DNA of 64,000 nt. It comes from Renibacterium sp. (GTDB taxonomy: Bacteria > Actinomycetota > Actinomycetes > Actinomycetales > Micrococcaceae). Positions 17,747 through 26,282 of this stretch are shown piece after piece. The DNA is taken from contig JAFOLH010000001.1 in the NCBI GenBank assembly GCA_017419405.1, positions 558,001-622,000 on the forward strand. Reading direction: 5' to 3'. The first letter of the stretch is position 1, and the number at the start of each line of letters is the position of its first letter. Position numbers and translations under genes: made by a program. The notes beneath the pieces were generated by a model. It saw nothing but the letters and a program-made list of their open reading frames with translations. It did no database searches and was not told the DNA's origin.

Positions 17747-18142
17747 ATGTCTTTTGGACAACGTGATTACGACCGCACCAAACCGGAAATCGATTTCCCC
17801 GAGCATGAAGTCCCCACCGAATTGGTGATCGAGGACTTGATCCCGGGCGACGGCGCGGAGGTGCAGCGCGGGAACACGGTCTCGGCGCACTACGTCGGCG
17901 TGGCCTTTTCCACCGGCGAGGAGTTCGACTCCTCCTGGGGCCGCGGCAACCCGCTCGACTTCACGGTCGGCGTCGGCCAGGTCATCCAGGGTTGGGACCA
18001 GGGCCTGCTGGGTATGAAGGTGGGCGGCCGGCGCCGGCTGGAGATCCCTTCGGAACTCGCCTACGGCGAACGCGGCGCGGGTGGCGCGATTGCGCCCAAC
18101 GAAGCGTTGATCTTCGTGGTCGATCTGGTCGGCGTCCGCTGA
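17747..18142 (+). CDS. FKBP-type peptidyl-prolyl cis-trans isomerase, single domain
   Basis: This 131-residue cytosolic protein has one complete FKBP domain. The active-site pattern is clear: VSAHYVGVAFSTGEEFDSSWGRG, LDFTVGVGQVIQGWDQGLLGMKVGG, RRLEIPSELAYGERGAGG, NEALIFVVDLVGV. It lacks a signal peptide, unlike its upstream neighbour. GAGGAG lies 5 nt before the ATG at 17747. It catalyses prolyl isomerisation during protein folding; a specific link to the proteasome system is only positional. Confidence 0.93.
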   Translation: MSFGQRDYDRTKPEIDFPEHEVPTELVIEDLIPGDGAEVQRGNTVSAHYVGVAFSTGEEFDSSWGRGNPLDFTVGVGQVIQGWDQGLLGMKVGGRRRLEIPSELAYGERGAGGAIAPNEALIFVVDLVGVR

Positions 18143-18188
18143 GCGCGTACTGAATCACCGGGTGCCGGGAGCGGACACGCATTTCGCC

Positions 18189-18194
18189 TAAGCT
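18189..18194 (+). promoter_or_regulatory. -10 box of pafBC (leaderless spacing)
   Basis: TAAGCT, a 6-nt spacer and then the GTG at 18201. The GGAGG inside the spacer is too close to the GTG to act as a ribosome binding site, so leaderless initiation is more likely. Confidence 0.45.
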
Positions 18195-18200
18195 GGAGGC

Positions 18201-20216
18201 GTGTCCGCTTCTCGTACCGAGCGTTTGCTCAATCTGCTGATCGCCCTCCTGGAAACCCGGATCGGGCGCAGCAAGGAATTTTTGCGCCAGAACATTCAGG
18301 CGTACCGTGATTCACCCTCGGAGGAAGCCTTCGAGCGGATGTTCGAGCGGGACAAAACCGACCTCCGGGCGATGGGCATCCCGTTGGAAGCCCGGACCGA
18401 AGCGGGGCTCTTCGAGGAAGATCCGGGAACCACTTCATACCGGATCCCGAAAGAAAAATACCGGCTTCCGGAACTGCGGTTCAGCGTTCAGGAAGCGGCG
18501 GTGCTGTCGCTTTCGGCGCGTCTCTGGGGCCGGGCGGCCCTGGGCACCGCGGCTGCCCGAGCGGTACGGAAAATCGAAACCAGCGGGGCGCTGCCGCAGG
18601 AGCCCTCCGCCGAGCCGCTGCTCGAACCCCGGATCAGCACCCGGGAGCCTGCCTTCGAGGACTTGTTGGAGGCCGCCACAGCGCGCCAGGAAATCAGCTT
18701 CGACTATCAAGGCCGCTCGGATGCGGCACCGTCGGCGCGCCGGGTGCAGCCCTGGGGCCTGGGCCAGAAGTTCGGCCATTGGTACCTGATCGGCTTCGAC
18801 CTGGACCGGCAGGCGCAGCGGGTCTTCCGGCTGTCCCGGATCGATGGCCCGGTGGTCGCCGACCCGCGCAGCAGCTTCGAACGCCCCGCGGATTTCTCCG
18901 TGTCGGCGGCTTTGGACTCCATGGTGCTCCCGGCGGAACAGCCTTCGGTGCTCCTGGTCCAGGACGGCCGTGCCCAAGCATTGCGGGACCGGGCCAAGCC
19001 GTTGCCGGACGACGTCGGGCAAGCCGCCCGAGCGGGCTGGGACGTGCTGAACGTGCCGTTCGGCTCCGAGCCGGCCTTCGCGAGTGAACTGGCCGGTTGG
19101 GGATCCCGCGTGGCGGTCCGCGCGCCGGAGGGCTTGCGCGCCGCAGTGCGCAGCCGGCTGTTGGGCGTGCTCGAGGCGGCAACGACGCCGCTGCCGGATC
19201 TTTCGTCCGCGGTGGCCGGCAAACCGGCGGCACGGAGCAAAACCACGGCCCAGGACCATTTGCGCAGATTGGTCGATCTGGTGCCGTTCCTGGTGCACCA
19301 CCAAGGCCTGCACCTGGACGAGATCGCCGCCGAGTTCGGCATCACCAGGAAACAACTGGAGGCGGACCTCAGCCTGATGATGGTCAGCGGCCTGCCCGGC
19401 GGTCTGCACGGGGACTTGATGGACGTCAGTTGGGAGAGCGGCCACGTTTTCATCGCCGATGCCGAGGAGCTCTCCGAACCGGTCCGATTCAGCCTCGATG
19501 AAGCCTCGGCGCTTCTGGTCGGCTTGGAGGCGCTGAGCGCTTTGCCCGGAGGGTCCGGGGATTCCGCAGTTCGATCGGCTGCCGCGAAGATCAGCGCTGC
19601 GGCGGGTGAAGCCGCCGGGGGCATCGCCGGAACCGTCGGGGTGCGCTTGGCGGCCCCGGAACATGCCGGGACGCTGGAGCTCCTGCAGCGCGCGATCCGG
19701 GAACAGAAACAGCTCCAGCTGCGGTATTTGGTGCCGCACCGCGACGAAATCACGGAACGGACCGTGGACCCGCAGCGGGTGTTCTCCAATGATGAAGCCT
19801 GGTACCTGCAGGCGTGGTGCCACAGTGCGGAGGCGCAACGGATCTTCCGGCTCGATCGGATCCGGGAAGCCGCACTGGGCGGCCCGGTGGACTCTCCGGA
19901 AGCCGGCCCGGGATCCGATTTCCCCGAGCAACTGTTCAGCTCGAGCGCTGCGGACACCGAGGTCACCTTGCTGCTGGACGGATCGGCGCGTTGGGTCGCC
20001 GACTATTACGATGCGCAGCGGGTCGCGGATCTCCCGGCGGCGCCGGAAGGCGGTCGGCGCTGGTGCCAGATCGCCACGATCCGGGTCGGCAGCGTCGGCT
20101 GGTTGCCGCAGTTGGTGGCCCAGCACGGCGGCGCGATCCGGGTGCTCGAGCCCGCGGACCTGGCGGCGGAAATTGTCCGCTGGACCGAAGCGGCCCTCGG
20201 CAACTACCAGGAGTAG
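18201..20216 (+). CDS. pafBC: PafB-PafC fusion, WYL-domain DNA-damage regulator PafBC
   Basis: This 671-residue protein contains PafB and PafC in one chain. The first half (1-330) has a winged helix (RTERLLNLLIALLETR, FLRQNIQAYRDSPSEEAFERMFERDKTDLRAMGI) and a WYL domain with FDYQGRSDA and WYLIGFDLDRQAQRVFRLSRI. The second half begins near residue 346 with a more degenerate HTH (AQDHLRRLVDLVPFLVHHQGLHLDEIAAEFGIT) and a second WYL domain (LQLRYLVPH, EAWYLQAWCHSAEAQRIFRLDRI). In mycobacteria PafB and PafC are separate and activate the LexA-independent SOS response; the fused form is known from Arthrobacter. It is convergent with cycA. Confidence 0.95.
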   Translation: MSASRTERLLNLLIALLETRIGRSKEFLRQNIQAYRDSPSEEAFERMFERDKTDLRAMGIPLEARTEAGLFEEDPGTTSYRIPKEKYRLPELRFSVQEAAVLSLSARLWGRAALGTAAARAVRKIETSGALPQEPSAEPLLEPRISTREPAFEDLLEAATARQEISFDYQGRSDAAPSARRVQPWGLGQKFGHWYLIGFDLDRQAQRVFRLSRIDGPVVADPRSSFERPADFSVSAALDSMVLPAEQPSVLLVQDGRAQALRDRAKPLPDDVGQAARAGWDVLNVPFGSEPAFASELAGWGSRVAVRAPEGLRAAVRSRLLGVLEAATTPLPDLSSAVAGKPAARSKTTAQDHLRRLVDLVPFLVHHQGLHLDEIAAEFGITRKQLEADLSLMMVSGLPGGLHGDLMDVSWESGHVFIADAEELSEPVRFSLDEASALLVGLEALSALPGGSGDSAVRSAAAKISAAAGEAAGGIAGTVGVRLAAPEHAGTLELLQRAIREQKQLQLRYLVPHRDEITERTVDPQRVFSNDEAWYLQAWCHSAEAQRIFRLDRIREAALGGPVDSPEAGPGSDFPEQLFSSSAADTEVTLLLDGSARWVADYYDAQRVADLPAAPEGGRRWCQIATIRVGSVGWLPQLVAQHGGAIRVLEPADLAAEIVRWTEAALGNYQE

Positions 20217-20251
20217 TCGACGAGGGCCGTCAGCGGTCGGAACCGGGAGGA

Positions 20252-21691
20252 TCAGGACTCGGCCAGCGCCTTGCGCCGGCCCCTGCGGACCAGGGCGAAG
20301 TAACCGATGGTCAGCAAGGCGTACCAGACCGGTGCCACGAACAGGGCGATCCGGGTGTCTTCGAAATACCCCAGGGTGACGATGATCAAGGCGAAGAAGA
20401 CCAACACCGTCCAGGCCATGAACCGCCCGCCGGGCATTTTGAACTTCGAGGCGGCGTGCAGCTCGGGGCGCTTCTTCCGGTAGGCCAGATAGGAAACCAT
20501 GATGAATCCCCAGACCGTGATGAACAGGATCGCCGAAATCGAGGTCACGAAGGTGAAGGCCGCGCCCACGGAATTGTCCGCGTAGAGCAGCGCCACGCCG
20601 GGCAGCAGCGCCAAGCAGGAGAGCATCAGCGCCCGGGCCGGCACTTTGTTCCGGGACAGTTTGTAGAAGGTCTTCGGCGCTTCACCGTCACCGGCCATGC
20701 CGTACATGATCCTCGAGGTGGAAAAGATGCCCGAGTTGGCGCTGGAAGCCGCTGAGGTGAGTACCACGAAATTGACCACGCCGGCGGCCGCCACCAAGCC
20801 GATCAAGGCGAACATTTCGACGAAGGGGCTCTTGTCCGCCTGGGCGTAGCGCCACGGGGTGACCGCCATGATCACGATGAGCGAGCCCACGTAGAACAAG
20901 AGCACGCGGATCGGAATCGAGTTGATCGCCCGCGGCAGGGTCTTTTCCGGGTCTTTGGTTTCGGCCGCTGCGGTGCCGGCCAACTCGATGCCCTGGAAGG
21001 CGAAGATCGCGATCTGGAATCCGCCCAGGAACCCGATGAAGCCGTTCGGGAACATCCCGCCGTCGTTCCAGAGATTCGCCAGCGAGGCGGTGTCGCCATT
21101 GGGCGAGCGGAAGGCGATCGCTACCAGCACGATCCCGATGACCACCAGTGCGATGATCGCGACCACCTTGATCAGGGCGAACCAGAATTCCAGCTCGCCG
21201 AAGAGCCGGACCGCAACCAGGTTCAGGACCAGGAAGAGCACAATCGTCAGCAGCGCCGGAATGAACAGCGGAATGTCCGGTGCCCAGTACTTCACGTAGC
21301 CGGAGATCGCCACCAAATCGGCGATGCCGATGATGATCCAACAAATCCAATAGGTCCAACCGACCATGAATCCGGCCCACGGACCGATCAGATCGCCGGC
21401 GAAATCGGCGAAGGTGCGGTAGCCCAGATTGGAGAGCAGGATTTCGCCCATTGCGCGCATGACGAAGAAGAGCATGAAACCGATGATCATGTAGACGAAG
21501 ATCACGCTGGGGCCGGCGACGCTGATCGTCTTGCCGGAACCCAGGAAGAGCCCGGTGCCGATCGCCCCGCCGATCGCGATCAGCTGGATGTGCCGATTGC
21601 TCAGCCCTCGGGTGAGATGTTGGCCGTTGTCGTCGTGTTGCTGGGGGGCTGCCGGATCGGCGCCCGACGGCTTGGTCGGTAGTGTGGGCAT
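20252..21691 (-). CDS. cycA: Amino acid permease, CycA-like (D-Ala/D-Ser/Gly transporter)
   Basis: This 479-residue, 12-helix APC-superfamily permease is similar along its whole length to E. coli CycA. Matching stretches include LSNRHIQLIAIGGAIGTGLF, VIFVYMIIGFMLFFVMRAMGE, GWTYWICWIIIGIADLVAIS, TKDPEKTLPRAINSIP and LTSAASSANSGIFSTSR. It is a proton-driven importer of small neutral amino acids; the exact substrate range is inferred from similarity only. GAAGGA lies 4-5 nt before the ATG. It is divergent from a small membrane protein gene, with the two starts 31 bp apart. Confidence 0.9.
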   Translation of the reverse strand: MPTLPTKPSGADPAAPQQHDDNGQHLTRGLSNRHIQLIAIGGAIGTGLFLGSGKTISVAGPSVIFVYMIIGFMLFFVMRAMGEILLSNLGYRTFADFAGDLIGPWAGFMVGWTYWICWIIIGIADLVAISGYVKYWAPDIPLFIPALLTIVLFLVLNLVAVRLFGELEFWFALIKVVAIIALVVIGIVLVAIAFRSPNGDTASLANLWNDGGMFPNGFIGFLGGFQIAIFAFQGIELAGTAAAETKDPEKTLPRAINSIPIRVLLFYVGSLIVIMAVTPWRYAQADKSPFVEMFALIGLVAAAGVVNFVVLTSAASSANSGIFSTSRIMYGMAGDGEAPKTFYKLSRNKVPARALMLSCLALLPGVALLYADNSVGAAFTFVTSISAILFITVWGFIMVSYLAYRKKRPELHAASKFKMPGGRFMAWTVLVFFALIIVTLGYFEDTRIALFVAPVWYALLTIGYFALVRRGRRKALAES

Positions 21692-21710
21692 GAATCCTTC
21701 TGAGTGTCTC

Positions 21711-21716
21711 TAGACT
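21711..21716 (+). promoter_or_regulatory. -10 box of the 124-residue membrane protein gene (leaderless spacing)
   Basis: TAGACT, the spacer GGTTCC, then the ATG at 21723. The same -10/spacer arrangement occurs before helY (TAGGCT-GGTTCC-ATG). Confidence 0.5.
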
Positions 21717-21722
21717 GGTTCC

Positions 21723-22097
21723 ATGCCTTGGTGGTCATGGATCGTGATCTGGGTCGCATTGTTGGCCCTCTCCTTGTTATACGTTGTGCTGCTCGGAATC
21801 AAGTTGTGGCGGCATGTCGTGCGTCTGGGAAAGGAATTCAGCGAAGCCTCTGCCCGAATGGGCAACCGGCCCGGAGGGCCCGACGGCGAGCTCCCGGAGG
21901 GCGCCGCGGAAACGCCGCTCCCGGAACGCGAACCCGGTTGGGCGGTTTCCAGCGACCCGGCGCTGCTGGCCGAGGAATACCGGGCCGGCAAACGCCGACG
22001 GCGGATCGATCGAGTCCGACGCCGGGTGGCCCGGCGGCGGTTGCGCGGGCAGGCGCAGTCGTTGCGCGACCTCGAACTGGTCAAAGCGAACAAATAG
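21723..22097 (+). CDS. Small single-pass membrane protein of unknown function
   Basis: This 124-residue protein has one N-terminal transmembrane helix (WWSWIVIWVALLALSLLYVVLLGIKLW, residues 3-29). It is followed by a cytosolic, highly charged tail ending in Arg-rich repeats (KRRRRIDRVRRRVARRRLRG). I do not recognise a domain. Similar one-helix basic proteins are often found just upstream of tatA in Micrococcaceae, so a membrane-associated or nucleic-acid-associated role is possible but unproven. A -10 box 6 nt upstream of the ATG supports its expression and its start. It lies 55 bp before tatA. Confidence 0.7.
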   Translation: MPWWSWIVIWVALLALSLLYVVLLGIKLWRHVVRLGKEFSEASARMGNRPGGPDGELPEGAAETPLPEREPGWAVSSDPALLAEEYRAGKRRRRIDRVRRRVARRRLRGQAQSLRDLELVKANK

Positions 22098-22152
22098 CAA
22101 CAACGGCTCCGCGGACGCGGTAGGATGAATCAGCAAACCGAAAGGAATCTTC

Positions 22153-22452
22153 GTGGGGTTTTTAAGAGAGCCGTGGGTTATCGGCATCATCGTTTTGGTC
22201 CTTGTGCTGCTCTTCTTCGCCCCGAAGCTTCCGGGGATGGCGCGCAGCCTGGGCCAGTCGTTCCGGATCATCAAATCCGAGGTTCGCGAGTCGAAGAACG
22301 ACGGCAAAGAAGCTGAACAGAAGAACAGCGCTGCCGAGCCGCCGGTGGAGGGCACCGTGGTGAACCCGGTGAACCCGGTGAACCCGAACAATGCGCCCGG
22401 CACCGGCACCACTACCGGGCAGACGACTCCGCCTGGCAACACCCCGGCTTAG
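22153..22452 (+). CDS. tatA: Sec-independent translocase subunit TatA
   Basis: This 99-residue protein has the TatA architecture: a short N-terminal transmembrane helix (VIGIIVLVLVLLFFAPKLPG, residues 9-28), an amphipathic helix (MARSLGQSFRIIKSEVRES) and an acidic/unstructured tail. The hinge has FAPKLPG where most TatA proteins have FGxKLP. The tail contains three VNP repeats encoded by a 9-bp tandem repeat (22359-22385). It multimerises to form the translocation pore for folded twin-arginine substrates. GTG start with AAAGG upstream. tatC follows 14 bp later; no tatB is seen, as usual for a TatAC-type arrangement. Confidence 0.93.
   Translation: MGFLREPWVIGIIVLVLVLLFFAPKLPGMARSLGQSFRIIKSEVRESKNDGKEAEQKNSAAEPPVEGTVVNPVNPVNPNNAPGTGTTTGQTTPPGNTPA
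22359..22385 (+). repeat. 9-bp tandem repeat, three copies, inside tatA
   Basis: The unit GGTGAACCC is repeated three times exactly and encodes Val-Asn-Pro repeats in the disordered C-terminal tail of TatA. In-frame copy-number change would alter only the tail length. Confidence 0.8.
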
Positions 22453-22466
22453 CGCCACAGCGGGAC

Positions 22467-23303
22467 GTGGCACTTTTCAAGGGGCGTAAAGCCAACCCCG
22501 AGGGGCGGATGTCCCTCAAGGAACACCTGATCGAGCTGCGCAACCGGCTGATCAAAGCGTCGATCGGGTTGATTCTCGGCGCAGTCGCCGGATGGTTTTT
22601 CTACGACCCGCTGTTCGCCGCGATTTCGGAGCCCCTGGTCAAATTGGCCAAGGAACGCAACTTCGATGCCGGCGTGAACTTCGCCGGAGTCGCGACGGCA
22701 TTCGATTTGCGGGTGCAGGCCGCGTTCTTCCTGGGCGCGATCATCTCCTCGCCGATCTGGATCTATCAGATCTGGGCGTTCATCACGCCGGGGCTCAACA
22801 CCAAGGAACGCCGTTACACCTTCGGGTACATGTTCGCCGCGGTGCCGTTGTTCTTGGCCGGCGCCTATTGCGGCTGGTGGGTGATGCCGAACATCGTGTA
22901 CGCGCTCACGTCGTTCACCCCGCAAGGCGGCACGAACTTCATCCAGGCCACCGATTACATCACCTTCATCATGCAGCTGGTGCTCTTCATGGGCATCGCT
23001 TTCCTGGTGCCGGTGGTTCTGGTCGGCGTGAATATGGCCGGCGTGCTGCGCGGCAAGACGATGTTCAAAAGTTGGCGGATCACGGTTCTGGCGGTCACCA
23101 TCGTTTCCGCCATGGCCGCCCCGGGCAATGACGCCTTCACGATGTTCCTCTTGGCCGGGCCTCTGCTGTTGCTGTATTTCGGCGCGATGGGTCTGTGCGT
23201 GTTACTGGACCGGCGGCGGGACAAACGTGCTGCGAAACGCGTCCAGGAGACCGAGGACACCGCTGATTCCGCCACGCCGCTGAGTGATTTGGGCAACCTG
23301 TAG
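22467..23303 (+). CDS. tatC: Sec-independent translocase subunit TatC
   Basis: This 278-residue, six-helix membrane protein is the receptor for twin-arginine signal peptides. The family signature MSLKEHLIELRNRLIKASIG (residues 12-31) is followed by FAGVATAFDLRVQAAFFLGAIISSPIWIYQIWAFITPGL, which contains the conserved Glu/Gln-type loop and Pro residues, and then by LVLFMGIAFLVPVVLVGVNMAGVL. The C-terminus has a charged cytosolic tail. GTG 22467 is the start just upstream of the conserved cytosolic N-terminus. It is translated right after tatA and precedes helY, the same order as in Mycobacterium. Confidence 0.96.
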   Translation: MALFKGRKANPEGRMSLKEHLIELRNRLIKASIGLILGAVAGWFFYDPLFAAISEPLVKLAKERNFDAGVNFAGVATAFDLRVQAAFFLGAIISSPIWIYQIWAFITPGLNTKERRYTFGYMFAAVPLFLAGAYCGWWVMPNIVYALTSFTPQGGTNFIQATDYITFIMQLVLFMGIAFLVPVVLVGVNMAGVLRGKTMFKSWRITVLAVTIVSAMAAPGNDAFTMFLLAGPLLLLYFGAMGLCVLLDRRRDKRAAKRVQETEDTADSATPLSDLGNL

Positions 23304-23326
23304 CAAAGCTCGGCCCGGTGGGGGCA

Positions 23327-23332
23327 TAGGCT
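23327..23332 (+). promoter_or_regulatory. -10 box of helY (leaderless spacing)
   Basis: TAGGCT, the spacer GGTTCC, then the ATG at 23339. It gives helY its own promoter in addition to any read-through from tatAC. Confidence 0.5.
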
Positions 23333-23338
23333 GGTTCC

Positions 23339-26224
23339 ATGCGTGCACAGTCCTCGGTCCATCCTGATGAGTCGGCGGGCAACTCGCCGGCCGAACGATT
23401 CGAAGCTGCGAAGCAGCGGCAAGCCGAATCGCAGACCGAGTTCGGCGCTTTCAAAGAAACCTTCGACTTCGGGCTGGACGACTTCCAGGTGACGGCCTGC
23501 CGGTCCCTGGAAGCCGGTCGGGGAGTCCTGGTCGCCGCGCCGACCGGCGCCGGCAAGACGATCGTGGGGGAGTTCGCGGTCTACCTGGCGTTGTCCCGCG
23601 GGCTCAAGGCCTTTTACACCACGCCGATCAAAGCCTTGAGCAATCAGAAATACTCCGAACTGGCAGCGAAATACGGAGCGGCCGACGTCGGCCTGCTGAC
23701 CGGGGACTCCTCGATCAATCCGGAAGCCTCGATCGTGGTGATGACCACTGAAGTGCTGCGCAACATGCTCTACGCCGGCTCTGATTCCTTGGACGATTTG
23801 GCTTTCGTGGTGATGGACGAGGTGCACTACCTCGCCGACCGGTTCCGTGGTGCGGTGTGGGAAGAGGTCATCATCCACCTGCCCACCGATGTCCAGGTGG
23901 TCTCGCTCAGCGCCACCGTCTCGAACGCGGAGGAGTTCGGCGCCTGGCTCGATACCGTGCGCGGATCGACCGACATCATCGTTTCGGAACACCGGCCGAT
24001 CCCGTTGTGGCAGCATGTGATGGTCGGCAAGGACATCGTGGACCTGTTCGCCGGCGATACTTCTTTCGACCAGCTGGCGGTGGCCGATCGGGATGCGGTT
24101 CCCGCGGTCAACACGGAGTTGCTGGAATTGGCCCGCACCGAGTCCGAAAACCGGTCCCGGGGCCGCTTCGCGCATGGCCGCGGCGGGCGCAGCGGCGGTG
24201 GCAAGCAATGGCACGGGCGCAAGGGACAGGCTGCGGGCCGCGGCGATGCCCCGCAGTCGCCGGCCCGGACGGCGAGCCGGTCGCAGGTGGTGTTGGCCCT
24301 GGAGCGGGCGAATCTGCTCCCGGCGATCTACTTCATCTTCTCCCGCGCCGGTTGCGATGCCGCGGTGCGCCAATGCGTCGATGCCGGGATCATGCTGACC
24401 ACCGAGGCGGAACGCCAAGAAATCGCGGCGTTGATCGACGCCGCGAGCGAGGACATTCCCAGTGACGACCTGGATGTGCTCGGATTCTGGTCCTGGCGCG
24501 AGGGGCTGCTCCGTGGCATCGCTTCGCACCACGCAGGAATGCTGCCGACATTCAAGGAAGTCGTCGAGTCGTTGTTCGCCCGGGGGCTGGTCCGGGCGGT
24601 CTTCGCCACCGAAACCCTGGCCCTGGGCGTCAATATGCCGGCTCGATCGGTGGTGTTGGAAAAGCTCGAGAAGTTCAACGGCGAGGCGCATGTCAACATC
24701 ACCGCGGGGGAATACACCCAGTTGACTGGGCGGGCCGGCCGCCGGGGCATCGACGTGGAGGGCCATGCCGTGGTGCTGTGGCAGCCGGGAACCGATCCGG
24801 GTGCGGTGGCCGGTTTGGCTTCGCGGCGCACCTATCCTTTGAATTCGAGTTTCCGGCCGACCTACAACATGAGCATCAACTTGATCGCCCAGTTCGGCCG
24901 GGCCCGGGCCCGGGAGATTTTGGAGTCTTCGTTCGCGCAGTTCCAGGCGGACCGGTCGGTGGTCGGCTTGGCCAGGCAAGTGCGTAGCCGGGAGGAATCT
25001 CTGGCCGGCTACCGCGAGTCGATGACCTGCCACCTCGGAGATTTCGCGGAGTACGCGCGATTGCGCCGAGAGCTTTCCGATGCCGAGAACGCCGCCTCGA
25101 AACAGCACAGCCGGGCCCGGCGCGATGCGGTGGACGAATCGCTCGCCGGACTGCGACCGGGTGATGTGCTGGAAATCACCGCGGGCCGGATGCCGGGGTT
25201 CGCAGTGGTTCTGAGCAATGATCCGAATCTGCATGAACCCAAGCCCACGGTCCTGACCGATGCCCGCGAAACCCGGCGGATCAACCGGCATGACCTGGAC
25301 GGCCCTGCCGTGCCGATCAACAAACTGCGGATTCCCAAACAGTTCAATCTTCGCCAGGCCAAGGATCGCAAGGACCTGGTGGCCGCACTTCGGCATGCCG
25401 TGCAGACCGCAGAGCCGGCGGCGGCGCAGCCGCTGGCGTTCAGCAGCTCGCGGCAGGCCGAACAGGAGGCGAAGATCAGCGCCCTGCGGCGGGCGCTGCG
25501 CGGGCACCCGTGCCACGGTTGCAGCGACCGGGAAGCGCATGCGCGTTGGTCTGAACGCTGGTGGCGGTTGCGCCGGGAAACCGATGCCCTGGTCCAGCAG
25601 ATCCAAAGCCGCACCGGGACTATCGCGAAGACTTTCGACCGGGTGTGCGGCGTGCTGGAGAGCTATGGATTCTTGACCCCGGCCCCGGGCGGCGAAGGCC
25701 GGGAGCTGAAGCCGACCGCGGATGGCCAGCGGTTGCGCCGGATCTACGGCGAAAAAGACTTGTTGATCGCCTTGTGTCTGCGTGAAGGCGCCCTGGACCA
25801 GCTTGAAGCAGCGGAAATGGCGGCTTTCGCCTCGGCACTGGTTTACCAGTCCAAGCGTGAAGAGCGCGGGCTGCGCGTGAAGATGCCGAGCGCGGCCCTG
25901 GACGCGTCGATGGACGTGCTGGTCCGGCAGTGGTCGATGTTGGAGGACCTCGAGTCGCAGAGCCGATTGCCGTTGACCTCGGAACCCGAATTCGGCCTGG
26001 TCTGGCCGATCCACAAATGGGCCCGCGGCCGGCATCTGGAACGGGTGCTGGAGGGCACGGACCTGGCTGCCGGGGATTTCGTCCGCTGGGCCAAGCAAGT
26101 CATCGACCTGCTGGACCAATTGGCCTCGGTACCGGGGCTGGCACCCGGGGTCCGTAGCGCCTGCGTCGAAGCGATCGAACGCATTCGGCGCGGCGTCGTG
26201 GCCTATTCGTCGTTGGCCGAATAG
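23339..26224 (+). CDS. helY: DEAD/DEAH-box RNA helicase HelY (Ski2-like)
   Basis: This is a 961-residue superfamily 2 helicase of the Ski2/Mtr4 type. Motif I is APTGAGKT (67-74), motif II DEVH (160-163) and motif III LSATVSNAEEFG; motifs V and VI appear as FATETLALGVNMPAR and QLTGRAGRRGID. An Arg/Gly-rich insertion lies near residues 265-305 (RSRGRFAHGRGGRSGGG). The C-terminal third contains the stalk/arch region and a DSHCT domain (GLVWPIHKWARG onward). Related proteins act in RNA processing and decay; the exact target in actinobacteria is not established. A leaderless -10 box precedes the ATG. Confidence 0.94.
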   Translation: MRAQSSVHPDESAGNSPAERFEAAKQRQAESQTEFGAFKETFDFGLDDFQVTACRSLEAGRGVLVAAPTGAGKTIVGEFAVYLALSRGLKAFYTTPIKALSNQKYSELAAKYGAADVGLLTGDSSINPEASIVVMTTEVLRNMLYAGSDSLDDLAFVVMDEVHYLADRFRGAVWEEVIIHLPTDVQVVSLSATVSNAEEFGAWLDTVRGSTDIIVSEHRPIPLWQHVMVGKDIVDLFAGDTSFDQLAVADRDAVPAVNTELLELARTESENRSRGRFAHGRGGRSGGGKQWHGRKGQAAGRGDAPQSPARTASRSQVVLALERANLLPAIYFIFSRAGCDAAVRQCVDAGIMLTTEAERQEIAALIDAASEDIPSDDLDVLGFWSWREGLLRGIASHHAGMLPTFKEVVESLFARGLVRAVFATETLALGVNMPARSVVLEKLEKFNGEAHVNITAGEYTQLTGRAGRRGIDVEGHAVVLWQPGTDPGAVAGLASRRTYPLNSSFRPTYNMSINLIAQFGRARAREILESSFAQFQADRSVVGLARQVRSREESLAGYRESMTCHLGDFAEYARLRRELSDAENAASKQHSRARRDAVDESLAGLRPGDVLEITAGRMPGFAVVLSNDPNLHEPKPTVLTDARETRRINRHDLDGPAVPINKLRIPKQFNLRQAKDRKDLVAALRHAVQTAEPAAAQPLAFSSSRQAEQEAKISALRRALRGHPCHGCSDREAHARWSERWWRLRRETDALVQQIQSRTGTIAKTFDRVCGVLESYGFLTPAPGGEGRELKPTADGQRLRRIYGEKDLLIALCLREGALDQLEAAEMAAFASALVYQSKREERGLRVKMPSAALDASMDVLVRQWSMLEDLESQSRLPLTSEPEFGLVWPIHKWARGRHLERVLEGTDLAAGDFVRWAKQVIDLLDQLASVPGLAPGVRSACVEAIERIRRGVVAYSSLAE

Positions 26225-26282
26225 CGCCGAGCAACCGCAACTGCATGTCGTGGGCCTCATCGCGGGCTCCGGAAGGATGACA

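Noticed and set aside
22955-26260. Very long open reading frame on the minus strand opposite helY
   Set aside because: The plus strand carries a complete Ski2-like helicase with all motifs. The antisense frame is Arg/Gly/Gln-rich low-complexity sequence typical of high-GC shadow frames and has no protein features.
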